Origin: Myxococcales bacterium
GTDB taxonomy: Bacteria; Myxococcota_A; Polyangia; Polyangiales; Polyangiaceae
Assembly: GCA_025351875.1 (NCBI GenBank)
Contig: JANXVA010000112.1
Span: forward strand, 1 to 42,810
Length of the DNA stretch: 42,810 nucleotides
Reading direction: 5' to 3'
Under the pieces are notes generated by a model. It was not told where the DNA came from, did not search any database, and saw only the letters and a list, made by a program, of their open reading frames with translations. Shown one piece after another: positions 25,402 through 33,813 of the stretch. Position 1 is the first letter of the stretch, and each line of letters begins with the position of its first letter. Made by a program: the position numbers and the translations under genes.

Positions 25402-26940
25402 CTACGGGCCTGGGCCGGGCACGTGCTGAGAAGCCGGCGTGCCCGAGGCAGCCTCGATCGCGCATAGGACGGCGCGCGCCTTCGAGCGCGTCTCGTCCGC
25501 CTCTGCCTGGGGGTCGCTCGCCTCGACGATCCCTGCGCCGGCGGTGACCTCGAAGGTGTCGCCCTTCTCGACCATCGTCCGGATGGCGATCGCGAAGTCG
25601 AGGTCGGCCGTCGTGGCGACGTAGCCGATCGCGCCGCCGTAGATCCCGCGGGGCCTCGCCTCGAGCTCGCGGATGATCTGCATCGCGCGGATCTTGGGGG
25701 CGCCCGAGAGCGTGCCCGCCGGGAACGCGGCGCGCACGACCTCGAGCGGCGGCGTCGTCTCGGCGACCTTGCCGCGCACCTCGCTGACGATGTGCATCAC
25801 GTGGGAGAAGCGCTCGATCTCCATGCACTTCACGAGCTCGACGGAGCCAATCTGCGCGACCCGGCCCACGTCGTTGCGTCCGAGGTCGATGAGCATGACG
25901 TGCTCGGCTCGCTCCTTCGGATCGGCGAGGAGCTCCTCCTCCAGCGCGAGGTCCTCCTCGGGGGTCTTTCCGCGGCGCCTCGTTCCCGCGAGCGGACGCA
26001 CGGTCATCGTGCCGCCCTCGAGCCGGACCATCGTCTCCGGGCTCGCCCCCGCGATGCGTGTTCGGTGTGTCTCACCGGGCGCGGGCGGCAGATCGAGGAA
26101 GTACATGTACGGCGACGGATTGAGCAGCCTCATCGCGCGGTAGACGTCGAACGCGTCGCGCCCGGCGCGCGGCACCGAGAACGTGCGCGCGAGGACGATC
26201 TGGAACGCGTCGCCAGCGGCGATGTACTCCTTCGCCTGGTGAACGCGCGTCTTGTACTGCTCGTCGCTCAGGTCGACGGTGACATCGCGCGGGATGCGCG
26301 TGCGGTCGGGGGGCGTGAGGTTCGAGAGGCGCGGCGCGCGCGAGAGATCCTGGAGCGCGCGATCGATCGCCTCCTCCGAGGAGGCTGCGATCGTCACCGT
26401 CTGCGCGAGGGCGTCGAAGACGACGATTGTCGCCCCGCCGAGGAAGCGAGCAAGCGGTAGAAAGTGGCGATCCCACGTGGCCTGATCGCCGGGCGGCACC
26501 TTCTCGATGAGGTGCACGACGTCCCAGGCGAGGTACCCCACGTGGGCGGCTGCGAAGCGCGCGGCCTGGCTCTCGAGCTGCGCGGCGTCTCGGTCACGGC
26601 CTCCGATGGAACGAAAGAGCGGCTCGATCGCGCGCAGGGCGTCCTGCGCGTCGGCGAGAGAGAGAGGCTTCGGGCTCCCGGGTTCACGCGCGGGCGTCTT
26701 CAGGTCCGGGAGGACCGAGTCCGCGAGCACGCCGGAGCCGGGACGCACCTTCCACCCGGTGCGATCGAGGATGGCCTCGTACGTGGGCCGGTAGCCGAGG
26801 ATCGAGAAGCGGCCCCAGCGCTCTCCGCCGACGACGCTCTCGAGGAGGAACGAAGCGCCGTCTGCGTCGGCCGCGCGTAGCGCCGCGTAGGCGCCGACCG
26901 GCGTGAGCCCGTCGGCGACGAGCGTGCGGGTCGCGATCAA
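25402..26940 (-). CDS. trpE: Anthranilate synthase component I
   Basis: Protein of 512 residues, full length for TrpE. The N-terminal feedback-inhibition half contains the LLES element ([17 protein letters not shown]). The chorismate-binding half has the family motifs [53 protein letters not shown] and YGGAIGY. It makes anthranilate from chorismate with ammonia from a TrpG amidotransferase. No trpG, trpD or other trp gene is next to it, which is unusual. The start is TTG at 26940, overlapping the TGA of the upstream gene (TTGA at 26937-26940), giving a normal TrpE N-terminus; no in-frame ATG fits. It therefore appears translationally coupled to the Kal-Kce fusion. Confidence 0.93.
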   Translation of the reverse strand: MIATRTLVADGLTPVGAYAALRAADADGASFLLESVVGGERWGRFSILGYRPTYEAILDRTGWKVRPGSGVLADSVLPDLKTPAREPGSPKPLSLADAQDALRAIEPLFRSIGGRDRDAAQLESQAARFAAAHVGYLAWDVVHLIEKVPPGDQATWDRHFLPLARFLGGATIVVFDALAQTVTIAASSEEAIDRALQDLSRAPRLSNLTPPDRTRIPRDVTVDLSDEQYKTRVHQAKEYIAAGDAFQIVLARTFSVPRAGRDAFDVYRAMRLLNPSPYMYFLDLPPAPGETHRTRIAGASPETMVRLEGGTMTVRPLAGTRRRGKTPEEDLALEEELLADPKERAEHVMLIDLGRNDVGRVAQIGSVELVKCMEIERFSHVMHIVSEVRGKVAETTPPLEVVRAAFPAGTLSGAPKIRAMQIIRELEARPRGIYGGAIGYVATTADLDFAIAIRTMVEKGDTFEVTAGAGIVEASDPQAEADETRSKARAVLCAIEAASGTPASQHVPGPGP

Positions 26941-28268
26941 GCCGGCGCCTTGGATAGCAGCATCGTGCGTGCGCGTGCCGGGTCGACCGGCGTGCGCCCG
27001 ATGCTCCGCGCGTACGCCGCGGCGCGCGCCACGAGCGGCGCGCTGCCCTCGGAGAGCACGCCCTTCGAGAGGTAGATGTTGTCCTCGAGCCCGACGCGCG
27101 CGTGCCCGCCGAGGCGCATCGCGAGCTCGGTCATCGGCTGCTGGAAGCGCCCGACGGCCGCGACGGCCCAGGAGGCGTCGCTCGGGACGAGGGACGCCAT
27201 GAAGCGGACGTTGCGCTCGCTGGCGCTGATCCCGCCCGGAACGCCGAGGACGAACTGGAAGTGGAGCGGGCGCTGGATGATGCCCTTCTCCGCGAGGGCG
27301 ATCGCCTCCTCGACGTGGCCGACCTCGTAGCACTCGAGCTCCGCGACGGCGCCCGATGCAACGAGGCGCACCGCGATGTCCTTGATCTGCGGGCGGGTGT
27401 TGACGAAGACGTCGTCGCCAAAGTTGAGCGAGCCACAGTTGAGGGTTGCCATCTCCGGCTTGCACGAGAGGGGGCCCACGCGCTCCTCGATCGACATGCC
27501 GACGGCGCCGCCCGTAGATACTTGTATGATGCAATCAGTCTTGGCGCGGATTCGCTCGATCGTCTCCGCGAAGCGGTCCTTCGACTGGGTCGGCGTACCG
27601 TCGTCCTCGCGCACGTGCAGGTGGATGACCGCGACCCCCGCGTCGCGGCAGCGCGCGGCCTCGTCGGCGATCTCCTGGGGCGTGATGGGCAGGTACTTCG
27701 TCTGCGCGCGGGTGATCTCGGCGCCGACGATCGCGGCGGTGAGGATGATCTCGGGCGCATGCGACTCGGTCGTCGGGAGCGTGCGCGGTCCGCCGCCCTC
27801 CGAGGGCGGGGTGACGACGGGGCCAGGCACCGCGGGGTGGGCCATGGGCAGCGCCGTCATGTAGAGGCCCTTCTCCCTGCGCTGCATCTCCTTCGGTGTG
27901 ACGCACGTACCCACCGCGCGACAGACGACGACGGGATCCGGGAGCACGTCGGCGGCGCTCGGCGCCATCCCTCGCTCGCGGACGTTGGCGATCACCTTGC
28001 GCGCCTCGAAGCGGATCTGACGGCTGGTATTGCCGATCTTCACGAGCTCGCCGGTCGCCTCGATGTAGTCGCCGGTGAAGACCGGCGCGAGGAACTCGAC
28101 GTTTTCGTAGGCGCGGAACAGCCCTTCGTCGCCGTCGAGGCGGATGAGGAGCTCGGTGGCGACATCGCCGAAGAGGGCGAGCATGCGTGCTCCGTCGACG
28201 AGCTCACCCGCGTAGTGCGCGTCGTGAGCTCCCATCCGGAGGCGGACCGTGACCTTCGTTCCGATCAT
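26937..28268 (-). CDS. Kal-Kce fusion: 3-aminobutyryl-CoA ammonia-lyase and 3-keto-5-aminohexanoate cleavage enzyme
   Basis: Protein of 443 residues. Residues 1-140 match Kal, a single-hotdog 3-aminobutyryl-CoA ammonia-lyase: [50 protein letters not shown] and [19 protein letters not shown] Pro/Gly linker (about 143-165) leads to a complete BKACE/DUF849 domain of the Kce type (172-443), with the zinc-binding HLHVR (His216, His218), the STGGAVGMS loop and the GLEDN motif with Glu395 as the probable third ligand. Kce converts 3-keto-5-aminohexanoate and acetyl-CoA to acetoacetate and 3-aminobutyryl-CoA; Kal then releases ammonia to give crotonyl-CoA. Both are steps of anaerobic lysine degradation and are usually separate proteins. 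The ATG at 28268 is preceded by AAGG and gives the normal Kal start. The stop overlaps trpE. Confidence 0.88.
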   Translation of the reverse strand: MIGTKVTVRLRMGAHDAHYAGELVDGARMLALFGDVATELLIRLDGDEGLFRAYENVEFLAPVFTGDYIEATGELVKIGNTSRQIRFEARKVIANVRERGMAPSAADVLPDPVVVCRAVGTCVTPKEMQRREKGLYMTALPMAHPAVPGPVVTPPSEGGGPRTLPTTESHAPEIILTAAIVGAEITRAQTKYLPITPQEIADEAARCRDAGVAVIHLHVREDDGTPTQSKDRFAETIERIRAKTDCIIQVSTGGAVGMSIEERVGPLSCKPEMATLNCGSLNFGDDVFVNTRPQIKDIAVRLVASGAVAELECYEVGHVEEAIALAEKGIIQRPLHFQFVLGVPGGISASERNVRFMASLVPSDASWAVAAVGRFQQPMTELAMRLGGHARVGLEDNIYLSKGVLSEGSAPLVARAAAYARSIGRTPVDPARARTMLLSKAPA

Positions 28269-28424
28269 GATCGCCTTCGTACCAGAGTGGCGCGATGGGG
28301 CGAAGGGCACGTGCGACGACTCGTGCGCTAGTGTGGGGTCGTGGGTCACGACGGGGCCAGCAGACGTGGCGTGGTTGCCTCATCTTCGGGGGGGTAGGTT
28401 ACCCTTTCTCGAGGAGGGCTTCCC

Positions 28425-29249
28425 ATGCTTGCTCTGAGGCGCACGGTGGTGTTTGGGTTCGTATTCGGTGTTGCCGTGGCTTGCGGAGGGAGCTCGGGCT
28501 CGAACGTCGGCGCGGGCGGGACCGGCGGTGCGTGCGCCGCGGACGTTGCCGCCGCTTGCGGCGCCCAGAAATGCGACGCCGCCCTGGGCTGCGTCACATG
28601 CCTCGCGGACACCGATTGCGCGGCAGGCGCGCCGTTCTGCGTTCGCGGCGATTGCGAGACGTGTCGCACGAACACCGACTGTGGAGCCGCTGCGCCGGCC
28701 TGCTGGCCTGGCGACCACAAGTGCCACGCAGCATGCTCCGCGACAGCGCCGTGTCCTACGCTGCAAGGCCAGGGTCAGAAGGCGCTGCTCTGCAACACCA
28801 CCACCGGCGCGTGCGTCGGCTGCAACACCGGCGCCGACTGCGCCGCGCCGCGGCCGATCTGTGATTCGGTCACGGCGCGCTGTGTCGGCTGCGCATCGAA
28901 CACGGACTGCGGAGTGGCTGCGCCTCGCTGCGATCTCACCGAGGGCCACTGCGTCGTCTGCCTGACCAACGCCGATTGCCCGGCTGCGACCCCGCGCTGC
29001 GAGCCGGACGGCAAGACGTGCCGCGCGGCGGGCTGTACGACCGACGCGCAGTGCAGCGGCGCGACGCCAAAGTGCGATCTGGCCGATGGCTCGTGTGTGC
29101 AGTGCGTCGGTAACGTCGACTGCACGGCGACCCCGGCCACGCCTGTCTGCGGTGACAACAACCACTGCGCGCAGTGCAAGGACAACCCGGACTGCGCCGC
29201 GACTCCGGCCACGCCGAAGTGCGACAACGGCACCTGCGTCGGAAAGTGA
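28425..29249 (+). CDS. Cysteine-repeat lipoprotein
   Basis: Protein of 274 residues with a strong GAGGAGGG site at 28411-28418. A short signal peptide ends in the lipobox VAVAC (Cys20), then a Gly/Ser linker. The rest consists of about eight cysteine repeats of 20-24 residues with the pattern C-x2-5-(T/A)DC-x5-7-P-x-C-x5-7-C, for example VGCASNTDCGVAAPRC and VVCLTNADCPAATPRC. The cysteines are expected to form disulfides at the cell surface or in the periplasm. Such modules are widespread in myxobacterial surface lipoproteins; no ligand is known. Charge is low and Thr/Ala content high, which would suit a stalk-like protein. Confidence 0.85.
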   Translation: MLALRRTVVFGFVFGVAVACGGSSGSNVGAGGTGGACAADVAAACGAQKCDAALGCVTCLADTDCAAGAPFCVRGDCETCRTNTDCGAAAPACWPGDHKCHAACSATAPCPTLQGQGQKALLCNTTTGACVGCNTGADCAAPRPICDSVTARCVGCASNTDCGVAAPRCDLTEGHCVVCLTNADCPAATPRCEPDGKTCRAAGCTTDAQCSGATPKCDLADGSCVQCVGNVDCTATPATPVCGDNNHCAQCKDNPDCAATPATPKCDNGTCVGK

Positions 29250-29273
29250 CGAGACGCTGACTCTGCGGCGCGG

Positions 29274-29300
29274 CTCGCCCGTTCGATTCGAACGGGCGAG
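29274..29300. terminator. Perfect palindrome between convergent genes, likely bidirectional terminator
   Basis: Arms CTCGCCCGTTCGA (29274-29286) and TCGAACGGGCGAG (29288-29300) are perfect complements of 13 bp around a single T, between two convergent stops (29249 and 29303). It has no T-tract on either strand, so intrinsic termination is not certain, but position and symmetry fit a shared transcription stop. Confidence 0.6.
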
Positions 29301-29302
29301 GC

Positions 29303-30052
29303 TCAGCGCGGGAGACCGCTCACGTCGCGGCCCGTGACGTCGACGAGCACGTAGCGAAAGCGCGCGCGTGCGCCGCCGACGGCCTTCGTGAACGCGCCGA
29401 TCGACGACGCGGGCAGGACCTGGCAGCCGACAGCTGCGGGCGCGCCCCCTTCGCCTTGGTGGAAGAGCACGTCGGTCAGCCCGTCGGTGCGACGTTCGGA
29501 CGCGGCACGCTCGTTGGCCGTGAGGACGCCGTCGTGGTCCGTGTCACGCCATCCGGGCAGCTTGCCGGCGCCCGTTGCGTGGAGCGTGACCGCGAACGAG
29601 GCCTGCCCCGCGATCGTGCGGTCGCGCCCCGCAACGTCGTAGACGCCCGGTCGGATCATGCCGACGTCCGCGATGCGATCGCCGTCGACGTCGGGAACAC
29701 CAGGTACGCCGTCGAGCTCGAACGGATGCGTCGAGGCAGGGAAGCGCTCCACCGTTCCGTCTGTCCGCAGCACGACGACCGTGTCGTCGAACGCGTGAGC
29801 GTACCGGGTCTCGTGGACCTCGCCTTGGTACGACAGCCCGCGCAGGCCGAGCACGGTGACGGCGCCCGGCGCGGGCGTGGCGCCGCCTTCTCGAGCAAGC
29901 TCGCCGTAGATCCGGTAGGCCTCCGACGAGAGGGCTGCGCCGGAGCTCGTCTCGGACGAATCGCCGGAGCTCTCGTCGGACGCCGGGGTCGCGCAGCCGA
30001 CCGCCACGACGACCAGCGGCAACAGGAGGAGTCGGCAGGCACGCGAGACCAT
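29303..30052 (-). CDS. Lipoprotein with EF-hand-like loop and GCQ motif
   Basis: Protein of 249 residues. The signal peptide ends in the lipobox VAVGC (Cys20), followed by a Ser/Glu/Asp-rich linker to about residue 45. The folded part contains GLRGLSYQGEVHETRYAH, a VDGDRIADVG loop, and DTDHDGVLTANE (a calcium-binding DxDxDG loop), then LFHQGEGGAPAAVGCQVLP near the C-terminus. The FHxG...GCQ spacing is reminiscent of YkuD-like L,D-transpeptidase-like and related wall-associated proteins, where the Cys is catalytic, but the rest of that fold was not recognised, so activity is only a suggestion. It is divergent from uppS and convergent with the cysteine-repeat lipoprotein. Confidence 0.7.
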   Translation of the reverse strand: MVSRACRLLLLPLVVVAVGCATPASDESSGDSSETSSGAALSSEAYRIYGELAREGGATPAPGAVTVLGLRGLSYQGEVHETRYAHAFDDTVVVLRTDGTVERFPASTHPFELDGVPGVPDVDGDRIADVGMIRPGVYDVAGRDRTIAGQASFAVTLHATGAGKLPGWRDTDHDGVLTANERAASERRTDGLTDVLFHQGEGGAPAAVGCQVLPASSIGAFTKAVGGARARFRYVLVDVTGRDVSGLPR

Positions 30053-30118
30053 CGAGCCTGCTCACGCACAGCCCGAGCCGGCGTCAGCTAGCCTTCCAAG
30101 TGCATGAAATTACACATG

Positions 30119-30158
30119 CCCACCCACGGACCTCAACCCCAGGAGGGTCTTGGGTGGG
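30119..30158 (+). promoter_or_regulatory. Long interrupted hairpin upstream of uppS
   Basis: CCCACCCA (30119-30126) pairs with TGGGTGGG (30151-30158). Inside, GACCTC (30129-30134) pairs with GAGG-G-TC (30143-30149) with one bulged G, enclosing a loop of AACCCCAG. About 14 pairs in total, 100 bp before the uppS start. Just before it GCATG (30102-30106) and CATGC (30115-30119) form a small inverted repeat. It may be a leader structure for uppS or a terminator for transcription arriving from elsewhere; no T-tract follows. Confidence 0.4.
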
Positions 30159-30258
30159 GAAATGTATTACCAGTGGCGTGATCCAGCCGCCTCGAGCGGT
30201 CGCGGGCCGGCGGTGACTGGTCGAATGCGCGCGGTGCGTCAGACGTCTTTGCGAGCGA

Positions 30259-31068
30259 ATGCCCATCATGGTACCCAACGCCACCTCCGTGAACACGCTC
30301 GTCGAAGCGCGCAATCTCCCTTCCCACGTCGGCATCATCATGGACGGCAACGGGCGCTGGGCGCAGCTCCGCGGCAGTCCACGCGCCGAAGGACACCGCG
30401 AGGGCTCGCGCGCCGTCCGGCGTATCGTCCGTACTGCCCGCCGTCTCGGCCTCAAGGCGCTGACGCTCTACGCGTTCAGCGAGCAGAACTGGGAACGCCC
30501 CGACGAGGAGGTGGACACGCTCATGCTCCTCCTCCGCGATTTTCTCCTCTCGGAGCGTGATGAGCTCTTGCACAACGGCATCCGCCTCAACGCCGTCGGC
30601 AATCTCGGGCGCCTGCCGGGGATCGTGCGCGCCGTCCTCGACCCGCTGCGCAAGGAGAGCGAGACGCAAGGGCAGATGACCCTCACGCTCGCTCTCAGCT
30701 ACGGCGGCCGCGAGGAGATCGCCGCGGCCGCACGCGAGCTCGCCACGGACGTCGCCAACGGCAAGCTGCGCCCCGAGGACGTGACCGCCGAGGCGCTTCA
30801 CGGTCGCATGCCGAGCCTGCGCGTGGGCGATCCCGATCTCGTCATCCGGACCGGAGGCGAGCGGCGCATCTCGAACTTCCTTCTCTACGGGCTCGCGTAT
30901 GCGGAGCTGCACTTCGCCGACGTTCTCTGGCCGGATTTCGCCGAGGCGGATCTCTACGAGGCGGTCGCCAGCTACCAGCGTCGTGAGCGGCGCTTCGGGC
31001 TCGTGGGCAAGCCCGCCGTCCCCGGGTCGGACGGCAAAGCGCCGCCCGCGCTTCGGCTCGTCGGCTAG
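30259..31068 (+). CDS. uppS: Isoprenyl transferase (undecaprenyl diphosphate synthase type)
   Basis: Protein of 269 residues. All hallmarks of cis-prenyltransferases are present: HVGIIMDGNGRWA with the catalytic Asp, GHREG, the TLYAFSEQNWERP segment, LSYGGREEI, and the C-terminal DLVIRTGGERRISNFLL. It condenses isopentenyl diphosphate on farnesyl diphosphate to make the C55 lipid carrier for cell-wall synthesis, in the cytosol at the membrane. The ATG at 30259 is taken; a second ATG at 30268 is equally possible, and no strong ribosome binding site is seen before either. cdsA follows after 40 bp, the usual order in many bacteria. Confidence 0.95.
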   Translation: MPIMVPNATSVNTLVEARNLPSHVGIIMDGNGRWAQLRGSPRAEGHREGSRAVRRIVRTARRLGLKALTLYAFSEQNWERPDEEVDTLMLLLRDFLLSERDELLHNGIRLNAVGNLGRLPGIVRAVLDPLRKESETQGQMTLTLALSYGGREEIAAAARELATDVANGKLRPEDVTAEALHGRMPSLRVGDPDLVIRTGGERRISNFLLYGLAYAELHFADVLWPDFAEADLYEAVASYQRRERRFGLVGKPAVPGSDGKAPPALRLVG

Positions 31069-31108
31069 GGCCAGGACGAACGGCGGCGACCGTGCTAGCT
31101 CTCCGAAG

Positions 31109-32005
31109 GTGACGCCGTCCGAAGCCAACGTTCCGGTCGCCGATCCTCACGCCGGCAAGGGCAAGGACGACACGAAGAAGGCGAACTCGAACCTCGCGGT
31201 GCGCATCGCCACCGCAGCGGTCGGCGCGCCGCTGATCATCTGGCTCCTCTACAAGGGCGCGCCGTGGGGCTTCTACTTGCTCGTCCTTCCCGCGACGCTC
31301 ATCGGCGCGTGGGAGCTCTTCAACATGACGCATCCGGGCGACCGGAAGGCCCAGTGGATGGGCGTGGGCATGTCGGCTGTCGCGTCGCTCGCCACGTATG
31401 TCTCGGACGGTGACACGCGCGTGCTCCTGACGATGATCGTTGCCGTGCCGCTGGCGGGGCCGCTCCTCACGCTGGTGCGGCTCGGCGACATGCGGACGGC
31501 CGCGCTCCGTGCGAGCGCGATGGGCTTCGGGCCGCTCTACATAGGCATCCCGCTCACGTTGCTCGCGGTCCTGCGTCGGGACCTCGGAGCGGACGGACCG
31601 GCCTACGTCGTCCTCACGATCATGTTCGCCTGGTTCGGCGACACGGGCGGGTACTTCGCGGGGAGATTCCTCGGCCGTCACAAGCTCTACGAGGCCGTCT
31701 CGCCGAAGAAGACCATCGAAGGCGCGATCGGCGGCCTCGGTGGCAGCGTCGTCGGCGCGCTGCTCGCTCACTTCTGGTTCCTGCCGTCGCTGCCGCTGGT
31801 GCACGGCGTCCTGCTGGCGCTCGTGGCTGGGGCGCTCGGCCAGGCGGGCGATCTCGGCGAGTCCGTGCTCAAGCGGTCGACGGGCGTGAAGGACTCCGGT
31901 GCGATCGTCCCCGGCCACGGAGGGATCCTCGATCGCGTCGACGCGCTGCTCGTGACGAGCGCCGTCACGTTCCTCTATTCGATCTGGTTCTTGCCGCGCC
32001 GATGA
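31109..32005 (+). CDS. cdsA: Phosphatidate cytidylyltransferase
   Basis: Protein of 298 residues from the GTG at 31109. A short charged N-terminus is followed by about eight membrane segments. The CDP-diglyceride synthase signature is complete near the C-terminus: KRSTGVKDSGAIVPGHGG followed by ILDRVDALL. Also present are SPKKTIEGAIGG and the FGDTGGYFAGR motif. It forms CDP-diacylglycerol from phosphatidate and CTP for phospholipid synthesis. It belongs with uppS in one transcript. The upstream frame is open but only the GTG gives a sensible N-terminus. dxr and rseP, often next in this cluster, are not here; gdhA follows instead, with its own promoter region. Confidence 0.93.
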   Translation: MTPSEANVPVADPHAGKGKDDTKKANSNLAVRIATAAVGAPLIIWLLYKGAPWGFYLLVLPATLIGAWELFNMTHPGDRKAQWMGVGMSAVASLATYVSDGDTRVLLTMIVAVPLAGPLLTLVRLGDMRTAALRASAMGFGPLYIGIPLTLLAVLRRDLGADGPAYVVLTIMFAWFGDTGGYFAGRFLGRHKLYEAVSPKKTIEGAIGGLGGSVVGALLAHFWFLPSLPLVHGVLLALVAGALGQAGDLGESVLKRSTGVKDSGAIVPGHGGILDRVDALLVTSAVTFLYSIWFLPRR

Positions 32006-32008
32006 AAC

Positions 32009-32062
32009 ACGTAACGCACGAGTGAGTGACGAACAGCTTACGTCTATAAATAGGACGTAACG
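32009..32062 (+). promoter_or_regulatory. Inverted and direct repeats around a -10-like box before gdhA
   Basis: TTACGTC (32038-32044) and GACGTAA (32054-32060) are perfect 7-bp inverted arms around TATAAATAG, whose TATAAA (32045-32050) is a good -10 match and the most AT-rich stretch nearby. ACGTAACG also occurs as a direct repeat at 32009-32016 and 32055-32062. No good -35 was found. The layout, a symmetric site covering the -10, fits a repressor or autoregulatory operator for gdhA. Confidence 0.55.
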
Positions 32063-32124
32063 ACGCGCTGCGGCGAAAGGTTTTCGCGCGGTGCTCGCGT
32101 CCAAATGGGCTAAGTAAGGCGGCG

Positions 32125-33477
32125 ATGACACCCGCCGATCCCCCGTCTGAAACGCTCCGCACGTCGTCAGCTCAGACCAGCACGATCCCGCTCGCGCCTG
32201 GTTCGTCGCGCAGCATCCTCAAGGAGTACGACTTCTTCAAGGTGGTCCAGGACTACCTCGATCGTGCTGCCAAGACGATCGACCTCCAGGAGTTCGTCCG
32301 CACGATCCTGAGCCAGCCGAAGAACGAGCTCATCATCAACTTCCCCGTGAAGATGGACAACGGTGAGGTCCGTCTCTTCAAGGGCTACCGCGTCCAGCAC
32401 AACAACCTGCTCGGGCCGTTCAAGGGCGGAATGCGCTTCCACCCGTCCGTCACGCTCGACGACGTGAAGGCGCTCGCTGCGATGATGACGTGGAAGTGCG
32501 CGCTCATGCGCATCCCGTACGGCGGCGGCAAGGGCGGCATCAAGTTCGACCCGCACTCGGTCTCGAAGGGCGAGCTGCAGCGCATCACGCGTCGCTTCAC
32601 GCACGCGCTCGGCGAGAACATCGGCCCCGAGTACGACATCCCCGCGCCGGACGTCGGCACGAACAGCCAGACGATGGCGTGGATGATGGACACGTATTCG
32701 AACATGGTCGGCGCTGCGAACAAGCAGACCGTCAAGGGCGTCGTCACCGGCAAGCCCGTCGCGAGCGGCGGCACGCTCGGTCGCGCAAAGGCCACCGGCC
32801 AGGGAGCCGTCTTCTGCATCGTCGAGTGGGCGAAGGAGAAGGCGTTCGACCTCGAGGGCTCGACGATGTCCGTGCAGGGCTTCGGCAACGTCGGCTCTCA
32901 CCTCGCCGTCATCCTCTCGCGGCTCGGTGTATCGACGGTCGCCGTCGGCGATCACTCGGGCTACCTCTTCAACCCCGAGGGCTTCAACGCCCACAAGCTC
33001 CAGGACTGGGTCGAGGAGCACGGCTCGATCGCGGGCTACCCCGGCGGCAAGCCGATCACGCGCGAGGAGTTCTTCAAGCAGAAGGTCGACATCTTCGCGC
33101 CGTGTGCGCTCGAGAATCAGATCGGCGAGAGCGAAGCGAAGTGGATCGACTGCAAGATGGTCGTCGAGGGCGCCAACGGACCGTGCAACCCGGCGGGCGA
33201 GAAGATCGTCCTCGAGCGCGGCATCGACATCATCCCCGACGTCCTCGCCAACTCCGGCGGCGTCACCGTCAGCTACTACGAGTGGGTGCAGAACAAGCGC
33301 TCGGAGAGCTGGACGGAGGAAGAGGTCGACCACAAGCTCGAGAAGGCGATGACCCGTGCGTACCGCGAGGTCGCCGACTTCGCGCGCCAGAACAAGGTCG
33401 ACCGCCGCATCGCCGCGTATGCGATCGCGCTGGCGCGGATCGAGGCGGTCTACAAGGAGCGCGAGATCTTCCCGTGA
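32125..33477 (+). CDS. gdhA: Glutamate dehydrogenase
   Basis: Protein of 450 residues, somewhat longer at the N-terminus than the family core because of a Ser/Thr/Pro-rich leader of about 30 residues. The Glu/Leu/Phe/Val dehydrogenase fold is complete: GPFKGGMRFHPSVT, the catalytic Lys in IPYGGGKGGI, the DVGTN motif (PAPDVGTNSQTM), TGKPVASGGTLGR, and the nucleotide-binding VQGFGNVGSH. It interconverts glutamate and 2-oxoglutarate with ammonia. Coenzyme preference cannot be fixed from what I can see. The ATG at 32125 has AAGG eight bases upstream. Region upstream contains a symmetric operator-like site. Confidence 0.95.
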   Translation: MTPADPPSETLRTSSAQTSTIPLAPGSSRSILKEYDFFKVVQDYLDRAAKTIDLQEFVRTILSQPKNELIINFPVKMDNGEVRLFKGYRVQHNNLLGPFKGGMRFHPSVTLDDVKALAAMMTWKCALMRIPYGGGKGGIKFDPHSVSKGELQRITRRFTHALGENIGPEYDIPAPDVGTNSQTMAWMMDTYSNMVGAANKQTVKGVVTGKPVASGGTLGRAKATGQGAVFCIVEWAKEKAFDLEGSTMSVQGFGNVGSHLAVILSRLGVSTVAVGDHSGYLFNPEGFNAHKLQDWVEEHGSIAGYPGGKPITREEFFKQKVDIFAPCALENQIGESEAKWIDCKMVVEGANGPCNPAGEKIVLERGIDIIPDVLANSGGVTVSYYEWVQNKRSESWTEEEVDHKLEKAMTRAYREVADFARQNKVDRRIAAYAIALARIEAVYKEREIFP

Positions 33478-33793
33478 CAGGGTAGAGCGGTCGCTCGTGA
33501 TGAAGCCCTCGCAGCGTTCGCGCCGCGGGGGCTTCGCGCTTTCAGGGCCAGTGCGGGCGGACCGGCCGTCGCATCCAGCGGCAGCTTCGTGACGGTGATC
33601 ACGACCGGTCCGACCGACGCGCTGCGCCTCTCGAGCTTCACGGGGACCGCATCGTCTTGCTCTGCATGACGAACACCGGCTTGCCCGTTTCGCCGGCCGT
33701 GAGCGTGGCAATTCTCCCCACGCGCTCGGTTGCGGCGCTGCCGTCCGACACTAGCGCAACGCGCGCGGCGCCGCAGGCGCGCGTGTAGTGGAA
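33450..33793 (-). pseudogene. Frame-disrupted remnant after gdhA
   Basis: On the minus strand two adjoining frames look coding by codon bias. The first reads FHYTRACGAARVALVSDG, then RVGRIATLTAGETGKPVFV, and stops at 33638. The second begins with GTG overlapping that stop (GTGA) and reads KLERRSASVGPVVITVTKLP before degenerating. Joined by one frame change they would give a single short beta-rich protein. No start codon fits upstream and the end runs into the 3' end of gdhA. It was not recognised. This covers the 336 bp between gdhA and the transposase gene, which otherwise holds nothing I can identify. Confidence 0.28.
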
Positions 33794-33813
33794 TCCCGCA
33801 ATGCCTGGCCGCG

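Noticed and set aside
29274-29300. GTTCGATTCGAAC looks like a tRNA T-arm
   Set aside because: It is the centre of a perfect palindrome between convergent stops, and no acceptor, D-arm or anticodon arm surrounds it.
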